Assembly (NCBI GenBank): GCA_005281725.1
Contig: SSBO01000012.1
Location: forward strand, 154,032-218,031
Direction: 5' to 3'
From: Wuchereria bancrofti
Taxonomy: Eukaryota > Nematoda > Chromadorea > Rhabditida > Onchocercidae
Length of the DNA: 64,000 bases
Shown here piece by piece: positions 1-12,839 of the stretch (positions are counted from its first letter, which is position 1; each line of letters starts with the position of its first letter). Under the pieces are notes generated by a model. The model ran no database searches and had not been told where the DNA came from. It saw only the letters and a list, made by a program, of their open reading frames with translations. A program made the position numbers and the translations under genes.

Positions 1-693
1 ATTAGAAATCATTAAAATATGAAGATTGATGAATAAATGTTTGTTAGTATAACTTTCTTCCCTTCTTTTTTTCCTCTTGAAAAATGATCGTCTTTTTTTT
101 TCTTGGAATAGTGAAAAACTTAAGTAAACATTACTCATTTATGAAAGATTATTGGTAAACAAAATATTTGTTATACATAGCTAAAGTAACAATGATGAAT
201 GATAAGGATGTAAAAGAGAACAAAAATTGTTATCACCATCTTTTCATCATAATCATCAAATAAACATACCAATAAATCATTATCACAGCTGTCTTTATTA
301 TCATCACTACTATTATCATTACCATCATTATACCAATTATTTCATCATCATTACCAATAAATAATAGAAAGAAAGGAAGAAAGAAAGAAAGGAAAAGAAA
401 AGAATGTTTGCAACAGTGACGATGACAAAGGTATATTAGTTACAAGCTTTGACAAACAAATCTATAACTATACAGTTTGTAATACCTCACTTTTTCTTAA
501 TCATCTCTCAATCTCACATCCATTTTCTACAACTTTTATTCTTCTCTTTTCCTTTTTTTTTCTCTCTCTCACTCCTTCTTTTATTTTTGTCATTCATTTT
601 ATCATCATTATCGTAATGTCTCATCCTTTCTTTCATCTGCAACATTTCTCGAGTTTTCGGAAACATGTGCAAACAAATGTTGAAAGAATAAAT

Positions 694-1000
694 GGTGTGT
701 ATGTGTGTGTGTGTGTTGTGTGTATGTGTGTGTATGTATGTGTATGTGTTATCATCATCATCATCATCACTGGTCTGTTACTATCGATATCATCATTATC
801 GCCATCTGGTTTGCTGCTACGGTATCATCATATCACCACCATCACCATCATCACTCATCATCATCATCGTCACCATCATTCATTACCATCATCATCACTG
901 GTTTGTTACTATCGCTATCATCATATCACCACCATTATCATTATCATCATCATCATCACTACTATCATTACTACTACCAGCACTACTAACACCACCACCA
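694..1000. repeat. TG microsatellite followed by ATC/ATT-rich imperfect repeat
   Basis: Positions 694-749 are (TG)n interrupted by TATG. Positions 750-1000 are an irregular ATC/ACC/ATT repeat that translates to His/Ser/Ile/Thr runs. Tract length is probably polymorphic. Confidence 0.85.
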
Positions 1001-1378
1001 CTCACCAACAATATCACCACCATCAACAACAAACAGCAACAATATATAGGTATTTACAGAAAAAAAAAAATGTACTATTCTAAAAAATACAGAAATTTAA
1101 TCAGAAAAGAAAAGAATCAAAATGTGAAATGATTAGAGGAATGCGAGAAGATTGGTGACAAGGACAGACACATTTTGTAGTAGTATACCGGCTGTCATTG
1201 GCTTCAATGGTTAAGAATGATTGCTGATAGATTAAATCGATGAATGGCATCGTTTTTCGAGAAAAGGACGAAAAAATTTGTAGGCATGTTGTACATATTA
1301 TGTATATATGTATACCCCTGTCAATACAACCAACCACTAACCTCTGATGAAATATAAGTGAAGAGGACAGTCCAATGA

Positions 1379-1484
1379 CACATACACACACACACATACA
1401 CATACACACACACACACATACACATACACGCACACACATACATACATACACAAAACATATATATATAATATATATATATATATA
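1379..1484. repeat. CA then TA microsatellite
   Basis: A (CA)n tract with TACA interruptions covers about 1379-1455 and is followed by a (TA)n run to about 1484. With the TG tract at 694 it brackets a roughly 700-bp interval. Confidence 0.85.
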
Positions 1485-1680
1485 TGAAATACTATAACAT
1501 AACGTAGATTGTTGTGAGTAGTAAATGGACGATGATGATGATGATGAGATGATGCCATGTTCAACATTGGCGCATTTTGCACTCAACTACCGTTGTTAAA
1601 AATTGAAACTAAAATAAATCGAAAGATTATGACTCGAACAAAAAGCTATTTGAAAATTAACAATGAGTAACAAAAAAGAA

Positions 1681-1935
1681 GGAAGAAAGAGGGAGGGAGA
1701 GAGAGAGAGAGAGGGAGAGAGGAGAGAAAGAAGGAAAAAAGGATGAAAGAAACAGCCAACTAGGCAAGCAAATTCAACTAATCACATAAAATATACTCAC
1801 AATTTACACTTTTTCTTCCGTTCTTTCTTTCTAATCTTAATAGGCAAATAATATAATGATATAATGTAAACGAGACTAAGAGAGAGAAAGAGAGGGAGAA
1901 GGAGAGTAAGAGAGAGAGGGAGGGAGAGAGGGAGA
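1681..1935. repeat. two GA-rich purine tracts
   Basis: Purine-only or nearly purine-only GA/GGA tracts lie at about 1681-1741 and 1878-1940, separated by ordinary AT-rich sequence. Confidence 0.75.
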
Positions 1936-2590
1936 AAAAAAAAAGGAAAAATTTAAATAAACATTATTTTCATATCGTATTTTTTTTTTCATACATTCTT
2001 TTTTCTTTTTTTTTTTTTTAAACATATCGTATATAATTCATATTCTTCATATTTTACATTAAATTAATATAATATTCTGCAAGTATAATATTCATATAAA
2101 TATCAATAATTATAAATTATTATTGTAAATATTACTAAAACATATATAATACATAGGTACAAATAGAGATAAATATTGATTGTATCAGGAATAAACAAAT
2201 TTACTTTACCATTATCTATGTGATATGCTATTAGAAACTGATTTACAGGTTATAGTTTTACACATGAAATATATTTAAATAAAAAGGAAAGACAATAAAA
2301 AATACCATAAAAAACTTCAAAATTTTTATCAATTTCTTCACTAGAACTAATTAATAATATCTAATAGTAACAAATAGCAAAAAAAAAAAATGTAATTAAA
2401 ACTAAATTCTCTTTCCTTTCCTGCTCAGCATAATATTATTCGATATATCAGCAATTATAAAATCAAATTCATAGCCTATACATTTATCTTTCTTGTATTT
2501 CTCTCCTTTTTTTTTTCTTACAACATTAATTATATTTCCAATTTTGAGATTTAGTAAGAATGAAAAGAAATATGAAGTACTTCATGATCA

Positions 2591-2735
2591 TAACAATAAT
2601 AATAATAATAACTATTAGAGATAATAATAATATTATTATTAGTAATAATAATAATAACTACAGAAATAATAATGAGAACAATAATAACAGTTACAATAAT
2701 AACAATAACATTAATAATAATATTAATAACTATCG
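2591..2735. repeat. AAT trinucleotide-rich tract
   Basis: Imperfect (AAT)n/(ATA)n repeat. The Asn/Ile-rich reading frame across it is a by-product of the repeat. Confidence 0.75.
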
Positions 2736-5299
2736 AAGCCGATGAGAAATGACCAATTCATATAAGCAATGAATATTTATATACAAAAGCATTCGAACAC
2801 AAAATGATGACTCATTCATCAATAGTGTGATTTTTCCACTGTTAATTTCAAAGAAAAAAAAAAGACAAAAAAGAAAGAAAAAGATTATTCAAGTTTAAAT
2901 ATCCGATTATAGTCAATTTTCTTTCAATGCTACTACCAATTTTCTACTACCAATTGAACATTCTGTCATTTATTTCATTGACGAATAATTATGTTTATAA
3001 TTATGATAGTTATTAATAGAAATGAATAAGATGAAATGAGAGAGATATAATATTAGAGAAATTTTAATCAGTTGAAAAATTACATACTAAACAATTGTAA
3101 ATGTTAATTATAAAAAATCATTATACAATTAAAAAAAAAAGAATATTTACTTCTTATCGTCTATTAATCTATTAATTGATTAACAATTATCTAATTGGAA
3201 CAAAAATATGCAATTACCGAAAAAAAAAAATGATACAATTATGAATGTTATTAATAGAAATTGATAAAATGAAATGTGAGATGTGATATTATAAAATTTG
3301 AAATAGTTGAATAAATACATATTTAATAATTGTAAGTATTAAGTATAAACAAACAAACAATAAAAAATAATAACATAGAATGTGTAGAAAGATGAAAAAG
3401 AAAAGAGGGAAAAATTGAATGAAATTTCAATGACTTCTAAGGATGATGTCTGATTATAATTATAATTTAAACTATAATCACACAAATAAAATGCATACTG
3501 AACTATTTCTTAACATTCAATTCAGAATACTAATTACAGACTTGACAGAAAGTGTTGCAAATTACAAATTTAAGAAATTAATCAAAATTTCAAAAAAGAA
3601 AAAAAAAGCGCCATATTTTAAGCGTTCATTTTAAAATATATTAAAACATTCAAAATTAATAAATCGTAAATTAAAAGTATTTCTTAAATTTTTACTCTTT
3701 AAATTATCGTTTTAAACTATTGCGAATTCGACAGAAATATATGCCTTACATTTTAATTTTAAACTTTAAGTTTTCAAATTACCACAAAATTTAAAATTAA
3801 AACCACAGCTTAATATGGATTCAGAATCCATTTATTTCATTTCATTTCTCAGAATCTCAAACTTGAGGAGATAACAAAGAGGAAATAGAAAAAAAAAAAA
3901 AAAAAAAACGATACAGAAATGAAGGTCATGTTGAAAAAAAAAATTTCTTAAAAAAGACTAAAGTATTTCGAGAAAAAAAATTGCTTAATTACCGGTGTTT
4001 TTTTTTTCACGTAACATTTGAAATAAACACACAAATTTTTCAAAATTTCTTGCACTTTTCCTAAATTTCATGAAGAAAAAAAAAAATTACTTTTATCGAA
4101 TTGACAATACGCCGAGAAAACCATTCATTTTTTTTTTTTTTTTTTTTCATTGAAGGGAACATTTCAAACTCATTGGAAACAGTAGATGGAAAATGAAGAG
4201 GATGAGGAAAAAAGGAAGAGAGGAAGAGAAAAAAGGAAATGAAATTAGATTCGATAATGTTGAAATTTACAAGAAGAAATGATACATGGGAGAGAGAGAG
4301 AGAGAAAGAGGGAAAAAAAGAACCTTTCTAATATTAATCTCATGGCTAAATATTTCACACGAATAAATTCATCAAAAAAAAAAAAAAAGTAATTTTAATT
4401 TTCAAATAAATGAATTCATGATAGTATCGAATTGATAATTTGAAAGAAACTATAATTAAATTTCGCCTACACAAAATAAAAAAAAAGAAAAATGATCGAT
4501 TATAGCTATCAACAATTTATTCAATTATAGTTTAACTAATGGAGAAAAAAAATATATATATACCAATATGAAATAAACTAAAAATTTAATTTTTCATCAT
4601 TTGTAAAACGAAACAGAAAGGGGAAAAGAGAAAGAGTAAAAAAAAGAAAAAAAAGACGAATAACATATTACCTCTTTTTCATTTTTTCATTTTTTTTTTT
4701 TTTTTTTTGTCCAATAATTTTCACTTCACCAAGTATTTATTCGAAGTGTTGAAATGTATTATTACATTTATAATTCGTATGAACGAATGAATGATGTTGT
4801 CATAACGTCATTTTCTCTTCCATACAATTAAATTCATTTTTCCAAAAAAGAAAAAAAGAACAAAGGTATCAAAAATTGTCCTTGAAAAGCTGCCATATCT
4901 ATAGTTTCATCGCAATTGAGCACTTCTTTCTTTTTTTTTTTTCGCACTTAATGGATAATTTCAGTTAATCTAATGATTGTATCATATCATTTGTGTATTT
5001 ATACATATTATCATCAATATTTACTTCTTTCAATTAACTTGAAAATATTAATCAAAAAAAAAAATATCTATTTTATATATTTATATCTAATTTTTTTTTT
5101 TCTTCCTTTTCATTCCAATGAAAAAAAATCATTTACCATTGTCATTTTTTGATAAAATTCTTTATCACTTTCTTCTTTTTTTTATTTATCATTTAAGAAA
5201 AAAAAAAGCCTATAGCGCTGTGGTTAATAAATTCAACCAATTAATCCTCAAACATCTGTACGATAAAATTCCGGCAACAGGACGGTAAACAGAAGGTAC

Positions 5300-5497
5300 A
5301 ACAGTAAATAATAATAGTAAAAATATAAATAAAAATAAGAACAAAATTAATAATAATAATGATAAAAGTTAAAATTAATAATAATTAATAATAATAAATA
5401 CTAAATAACAACAATAATAAACAAATAATAGTAACAATAATAATTAATAGTAATAATAATAATAATAACAATAATAATAATAATGATAATAATAATA

Positions 5498-5532
<35 letters not shown>

Positions 5533-5650
5533 TAGTAATAATAATAATAATAATAATAATTAATAATAATAATAGTAATTAATAAATAATAATTATTGTT
5601 AATAATTAATGATAAAAATAAATAAATAAATAAATAATAATAATAACCAC
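5300..5650. repeat. long imperfect AAT/TAA repeat
   Basis: About 350 bp of imperfect (AAT)n with AAC, AGT and AAAT interruptions, directly abutting the 3' end of the minus-strand exon at 5651. Confidence 0.85.
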
Positions 5651-5785
5651 TCATTGTATTCGACTTATACCCACTAGCACCAATATTCCGACAATAAATC
5701 CAGTTACTATAACACTTCCGGCATTAAGCCATAAGACTGACTCATCACGAGGGATTATTTGAACTTTACCCTCATTTCTACCCGC
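5651..5785 (-). CDS. probable last exon of a single-pass membrane protein gene (partial)
   Basis: On the minus strand a TGTGTGTTAG acceptor (AG at 5786-5787) is followed by 44 open codons and TGA at 5651-5653. The peptide begins AGRNEGK. A charged stalk with the sequence IPRDES leads into a ~20-residue hydrophobic span (NAGSVIVTGFIVGILVLVG) and ends SRIQ. This is the pattern of a C-terminal membrane anchor with a very short cytoplasmic tail. The block is markedly less AT-rich than its flanks. Upstream exons should lie at higher coordinates on the minus strand; I could not identify them, so the family is unknown. A GTATAAGT donor-like site inside the end of the hydrophobic span could instead make this an internal exon. 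The plus strand is also open here but lacks any such pattern. Confidence 0.42.
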   Translation of the reverse strand, partial: AGRNEGKVQIIPRDESVLWLNAGSVIVTGFIVGILVLVGISRIQ

Positions 5786-8700
5786 CTAACACACCCACAC
5801 ACATACATTCATAATATATGCATATATATTCAGGTACACACACATGCATTACATACATAGAGCAATAAAGTGACCAAATCAAATTTAGTAAGTAGTAGCA
5901 TAACACATTAGATGTTCGCATATGCATCATACCCGCGTTCTATCATCACATCCGTATATATCTGTATGTATGTATGTATGTACGTGTATGTGTATGTATG
6001 TGAGAAGAAAGAGGAGAAAGATGATGATAGAGAGAGAGAGAAAGGGAGTAGAGAAGCGTGTAAGAGTATGAGACGTGAGAGTGTTGGCAGAGATCCAACA
6101 CGCAGCGCAACGCAATCATAAAACGAGGATGGATGAAACTCGTGCACTAATGCATTGCAGCAGAATGTATGATGATGATGCATCGCAGAAAATTTTGCTT
6201 CTACTCTTGGGAGAAATGCCAACCGTTCGTTCATTTTTCTTCTTGCTAAACTCTCGATGTAGCATAATGAGACACAAATGCAATAAATACTTCTCGTTAT
6301 GTGACGATGATTGCATGTGCATATTGACATACATGACTGCATGCATGCATACATGCCTGCATGCATGCATACATTGTATGATGCATGCATGCAGGCATGT
6401 TGTAAATGCAATTGAAAATGATAACAAATCTTAATCAATATATTGGTAAACATGATACAATAATCATTACATACATGCATTTTTATGATTCATTATTGGA
6501 AAGAATAAAGAATTAAAGAAATAATATCATTTTTTCATTTTTATTTATTAAAAAATAAAAAGTAAAATAAAAAAAAAGAAAAAATTAATCTAAGTTGATT
6601 GATAAATTTTTCTATCATCATTATTACTATTAGTATTAAAATAAAATATCATTTCTTTTTTTGACCTATTCATTGTTTTTCTTTTTTCTTTTGAAATTAT
6701 CATTTTTTTTTAAAATTATTTCTTATTGAAATTATTCAAATAACGATCGATTTGTTTATTAATTTGTTTATCATTTTTTATTTGTTTGTTTATTTACCAC
6801 TATTAGTTACTAATTATCATTATTATTATCAATTATGAATTAATTATCGATCTACTATGATTAGTATTGTTATCAATTATTAGTTTATTACCATTATTAT
6901 CACTTATTATTACAATTATTGATAAAAGAGCAGAAATTTTACATCAAAAAAAAGAGAAAAATTTTGAAATACTAAAAATTCTTTCCATATAATTTTCTGT
7001 TCTCACATTCTCATTTCATTGTTAATGATTGAAAAATGAAAAATTCATCCAGAATTCAATTAATTTCATCATTTTTCATCTTTTAAATCTAATTCATATT
7101 TCATTTAAAAATTAATCTCTTCAATTATATAAACCTTATCGTTTATTCTTGTCTAAAATGCTTTCTTTTTGATCCTCGTTAAAATCTTATTCATATCTCT
7201 ATAAAATTGCTGACATCATTAGTTCTTTATAAAAGGAAGAAAAAAAAAAAATCTTTTAAAAATTCAGTACTCAATCTTTTTTTTTTTCTTTCATTTCGTT
7301 TTATAACAAATAAAAAGAGAAAAATGGGAGAGAATGACAAAGAGAGAGAGAGAGAGAGAGAGAGGATTGTAAAGTAAAAAGCATAGCAATAATTATGAAT
7401 TGCCAAAATGATGGCAACACACTATAGAAAATAAACTTCGTCGAATTCATATTATCATTCGATATATATAAACATATATTTATTTATTTTATTTATTTAT
7501 TTTATTTAAAATGTATAGTTTTTTTTTTCTTCCATTATTAAACTAATAGAAAAATAACGTACTTATACACCTGTTCAGTGTATATACATATGTGTTCCAT
7601 GGAATAAATATTAATGAAGTAGATTCATTTACAAAAAAAAAATAAAGCAAAAGTAACGTCATACTGCCTTCCTTTTTTTTTTCACTCTCTCTCTCTCTCT
7701 CTCTTTATATCTCATTTGATCACCGGAAATGATAACAATAATAAAATCACTTCATATACAAATTATTCTTTCTTTTCATTTTTAATTAATATTATCATTT
7801 TCTAATAATTAATATTATATACTGAATAAAAACAATTTCAAATTTAATAAATGCTTAATAAATGCTTCAAATTTAATAAATTTAATAAAAAAAAAAGAAT
7901 TATTATAATTATTATCATAAATAGTAATAATGAGGAAAAAAAAATCTTTCCATATTATTACACAAATATATTTAAATATAGAAATGATTAGAGAGAAGAA
8001 AAAAAAAGGAAAAAAAAAAAACAAGAAGTAAGCATTACGAAAAGATTTCGTTAAGCCTTAAATGACACTTAATATCATCATAAAATCGTATCGCACTTTT
8101 TTTTTTTTTTAATGTTTATATATTAGTGAAATAAATCAAACAAATGACAGATATATTGAGCAAACAAAATGAATAAAAAAAAAAGGTATATTAAAATAAG
8201 AGAAAGAGTATAAGGGAAGAGAGAGAGAGAGGGAGAAAGAAGTAAAGGAAAGATGAGAGATATTAAAATGTGAAGAGAGGAGAAGAAATGGAAAGATTTA
8301 ATAGATAGATGATAAGTGATAACCTAAGATATATATGAACAATATTGATTGATCTGAAATAGATCTAACAACTTTTTAGTATTTAAATTGATTTTTATTG
8401 CAATTTTAGATGATGTAATCAATGATATGAATTGATTGGTGTAACTGTCATATATACATAAATTGTTGGATAATTTACAGGTATGTATATATAAATACCG
8501 TAGTCAAAATATTTATTGATAATATTTTTCGAGTGTGATAATAAAGAGGGGAGAAAAATGTTAAAATGATATTAACTTAATCGATAAAAGTGATAGTTAT
8601 CATTTAATGCATTTCTTCTGACTGTTATGTGATAGAGTAATAAATAATGGTATGAGGCATGTAAACACTATTACAAATATCATTTGTCATCATTATAATA

Positions 8701-11080
8701 ATCACAATAGTAATAATGATAATAATAACAATAACAATGACAATAATAACAATAATAATAATAGTGATAATAATCGCCATTTATACATGGATATGACAAT
8801 AATCGTTTAATGATTATTTGCATCAATGACCAATTGATGACCGTTGTGTACAATGGTCATTGGGTTCACATCAAATTCCATACAAATGATTCATTCCACA
8901 TTTTGTACCATATTAAATGACAAACAGCGTGTAATGATATATGATATACACATATAAATGAATGATTAATACTTTTAAATAAATATAAATTTAATAAATT
9001 TCAAAATATTTGTGGATAAAAATAAGGGAAAGGGAATGTTTAATTGTAATATTATGAAATTATATGATAATATTTTACTTCTTGACAAATTTTTTTTTTT
9101 GTGCATTATTAATAAAAGATGTTGTATAATTGATTAATTTATATATTAATTAAAGTATCACAATTAATTGCTATTTTTTGCCTGTTTTTTTTTGATAAAC
9201 TTTTTTAGTAAAAATGCTGAAAATTTAAATGACATTCTCAAGTATGCATATAGGATTATTTGAAACCTGTCAAAATTATTGAGTTTTAAGCTAAATTATA
9301 ATATTATCAAATGCTTTTTGAATTAAAAGAAACAATTGAAGTTTTTTGAATTAAATTTTTTGAATTAAAAGAAACAATCGAAGAAGAAAAGATTTCATAA
9401 TCGTTTCAAATAAAAATTCTCGAAAAAAGATTGAAAAAAAAACACGCACACAATATCAGTTGAAATTGTGTTTAATTCATTTATTAGCAATGCTTATTTG
9501 TCTGGCAAACATTATTAGCATAATAATAGTAATATGTCGAAATATGCATGTTTATTTGTTGGGTAAATGCTATTATTATCGCTGTTATTATCATTCCAGA
9601 ATTGTATATGTTTATTTCCTCAATAAATATTTTTTATTATTACTATTATTATTATTATTATCGTTATTATTATTATTACTATTATTATATTAATATTATT
9701 ATTATTATATTAATATTATTATTACCACTACTATTAATTATTATCATTGCAAAATTGTTTACGTTTATTTGCTTAGTGAATGTTATTATTACCAATGTGG
9801 AGTTTGAAATAAATGATAAAATAGTTCGATTGGAATTCTTGTTATCTTGGCTGATTAAAAGTTTGATAACCTATGATTTACGCATACATATAAATACATA
9901 CATACACACACACATACATACACATACATACATACACACACACACATATAAATGTTCATAAACATATTTGTATCTATTAATAATGCATACATATATATGT
10001 CAATAAATAAAAAGTTATTTGATAAGGAAAATGGGTGATAGTAAGAAGTAAAAGATTAAAAAAACAAAAAACAAAAAAAAAAAAAGAAAACAAAGAGGAG
10101 GGAGAGAGAGAGAAAAGAAATGAAAATTTTAAGCAACGGGCGGTCTTAACTCGTCTCATAATTTCATTTTACTCTTTTTCATTTGTCAATTCAATCATTT
10201 AATTATATCATCTAAGTTATAAGTATTTTTTTTTCAAAAATTTTTTATCCATTATGCATAACATTTAAGCTTAGAATTGTTATGATATGCAATTTCATAA
10301 GGTAAAATTATGTGGTTTTTTTTTTTTTGGTCGTATATATATATCATTAATTAAGATTAGATATATCATTAATTGGTATCATTAAATGCGTTGATTATGA
10401 ATTCTATGTAATCAATGATTAATTATGATAATATGTAAAATTAATTAATTTTTCATACTTATTAATGTCTTCTATTCTTCCTATATTTTTACATGTATTT
10501 GAAACAAATAGATAAATTTATTTTTGCAAATTAACATATCTCAATCAAAATACATAAAATACATTTGAATTAAAATACACATTTTAATTTAGATTTCACA
10601 ACGAAAGAAATAATAGTAATAAGTTGAATGAAAATTATGGCAATGAATTGTAGTAAAATTTATTTGTTTTTTCAGTAAATCAGTTAAATTAGGCCTAACT
10701 AGAGTAAGTCATAATAATTAATTTGTGCATAATGATTAGAGAGGATATTTTTCTAACAAAGAACTGAATTTTTTGAAAAATTCAAATCCTGGATTATTTC
10801 TTTTAATACTTTTCCTGCAATTTTTTTCTCTTTCAAAATATATGTGAAAAAAAAAAAGAAAAATTGATTCATAATGATTGCTACGCAACTTCTATTTTTG
10901 AATATTATCGTCAAATTCGTCCATATGTATGATATGATCGATAAGTGTCACTAATGATCTGCATTTAATAAAATTTAATAATTTCAGGAAATGTTTCGTT
11001 TTGAGTTTTATAGTATCAAACTTAGAAATCATCATTAATAATATTAAAATAAAAATGAAGACAACAATAATAATAATAAC

Positions 11081-11112
<32 letters not shown>

Positions 11113-12790
11113 GGAATAATGATAATAATAGTAATAACAATAATAATGATAATAATAATAATGATAAAATTTCATTTTAATGCATTATTATAGTAGCATG
11201 TAAAATAAAATTATTCGAAATACGTTTAAAAATTAAACTTCACGTGTAATTATTAAATGCTTGTCGTTTTCATCGTTTTCTTATCAGTGCATTTATACCA
11301 TTACAATCATTTTTCAAAGAAAAAAATTTTATTTTTTCAGTAACATTAAATCGATTTATCGAAAGTCAAAGAACGTAAACAAACCTTTTCATTTTTTTTT
11401 TTTTTTTTTTTTTGTTCTAATCGATTGGGTATTGAAGATTTTTTTCCCTTTTTTTTCGTTTTTTTTGTTTTTTTATAAATAGCAATAATCAACCAATTTC
11501 CGGTTATCATTTAAAATTTCATCTGCTTTTTAAAAAATTTTTCTCATATATCATTTTATTTATCCATCATCTGATTGGTAATAATGATTTATGTACAATG
11601 ATGATAAAAAAAAAAGAAGAATGTCATGTGAAATTGAAAAATGTCATGTGAAAATGATAACAAACATGTATAAATGAAATTCACAAAAATCTATCTTTTC
11701 AAAAGTAAATAAATTTTTAAAGTTAGTTTATATAAATGAAACAATAGGAAAAAATTTTTTCCATTTTCATGAATTACTTCGGTGTTTGTTGTTTTCAAAT
11801 TTAAATTATAACATGTGAGGAAGCATTGATATGTTATGTTTGTGATAAAATTTCAATATTATTCCATCTTTTATATCCATTATTTAGTTTTTATTTAAAA
11901 AATGAAAAAAAAAGTATATATATATACATATATTTAATGAAACAATGAATAAAAGCAGCAGCGAAATGATTGAAAGTGAAAAATAAAGCGAGGCAAATTG
12001 GCATATAAATTTATTACTGAATCAATTATTCATGAACAATTGTAATTGATTGGAACATTTCCGGAATATGGAAATTATTTCTGCAAATGGTTGCGATGCA
12101 AAAAAAGACATAAAAATGGAGGTAGAAAAGAAACAGGTTTGTTTACATGCATATATGTTTGCATGGCTTCAAAAAAAAAAAACAAACAAAAAATTAATGA
12201 TAAAAAATTATTAGTAAGAAAAAGCGAAAAAAAAAACAAACAAACAAGTAATAGTTAATCATTGATAAACAAATTATTATCAATAATTGTCCCATTTTTT
12301 TTTTCTTTTCATTCCCACCAATTTATGGATTTTAATCATTGATTAATAAATTTTATTTAGAATCCCTAATCTAAGTATAGTTTTTTTTCCAAAGAAAGAA
12401 AAACTTATTTAAAATTTTTAAATTATAGTGAATAATGTAAATTATAGGTTTTATTTACATTATTTGACCCCATTTGTACTACTAATAAACAACATAATGA
12501 AGAAAAAGCAGTACCTGATTATTCAAGGTAATAGTAATTTTGCTAATTAAATTTCTCACCTGCAGAATATATGATTCATAGTGATTCAAATGCATATTTT
12601 TAACTTTAAATCTTTTGTAATATTTAATAAAACAAATTTATTACCTATTTTATCATATAAAAATTAGGATTAATCAGTTATCATTAGATAGAATATTTAA
12701 TGCATCTACAATTTTTACAGTAATCAAAATTTCAATCGTTATAAATACGAAATATTAATATTATTAATTAAATTTGTTGCTCTATTTATG
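5786..12790. other. AT-rich tract with microsatellites, no gene supported
   Basis: Contains TG/TATG and GCAT repeats (about 5950-6400), GA and CT runs (about 7340-7365, 7686-7703, 8219-8240), ATT/AAT repeats (about 9634-9725, 11063-11165), a CA/TACA tract (about 9895-9945) and many A/T homopolymers. The longest open frames are built from these repeats. It may include introns of the minus-strand gene ending at 5651 and 5' sequence of the SLC12 gene starting near 12840, but no exon could be supported. Confidence 0.55.
6351..6400. repeat. perfect 20-bp inverted repeat (hairpin or cruciform)
   Basis: Arms at 6351-6370 and 6381-6400 are exact reverse complements made of GCATGCAT-type sequence, with a 10-bp spacer. 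A third related GCATGCAT block precedes them at about 6336-6350. Confidence 0.85.
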
Positions 12791-12839
12791 ATTACATCAA
12801 AAATACCTCCAAATTTTAAGTATACGTAATGAATCGGAA

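Larger units (their letters stand above)
1..5650. other. AT-rich intergenic or intronic tract with microsatellites, no gene supported
   Basis: Very AT-rich sequence with homopolymer A/T runs, TG/CA, TA, GA, ATC and AAT repeats. Reading frames here are dominated by His, Tyr, Cys/Val or Asn runs that come from the repeats. A short, more balanced block at 5209-5283 could be coding on either strand but has no convincing splice acceptor. Part of this stretch may be the 3' flank of the minus-strand exon that ends at 5651. Confidence 0.6.

Noticed and set aside
616..1132. Three overlapping open frames rich in His, Ser, Ile and Val
   Set aside because: They follow TG and ATC microsatellites in all three frames and have no domain or splice support.
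1101..1586. Minus-strand frame of 161 aa containing KCVCPCH
   Set aside because: Most of it is read through CA/TA repeats. The short cysteine motif alone is not enough, and no flanking exons fit.
5908..6480. 190-aa minus-strand frame and overlapping plus-strand frames
   Set aside because: Built from GCAT, TATG and GA repeats, open in several frames on both strands, with no recognisable protein pattern.
12046..12258. 70-aa plus-strand frame about 700 bp before the SLC12 start
   Set aside because: The first half looks mildly coding, but there is no good acceptor, the phase does not join the first SLC12 exon, and the end is a poly-Lys run.
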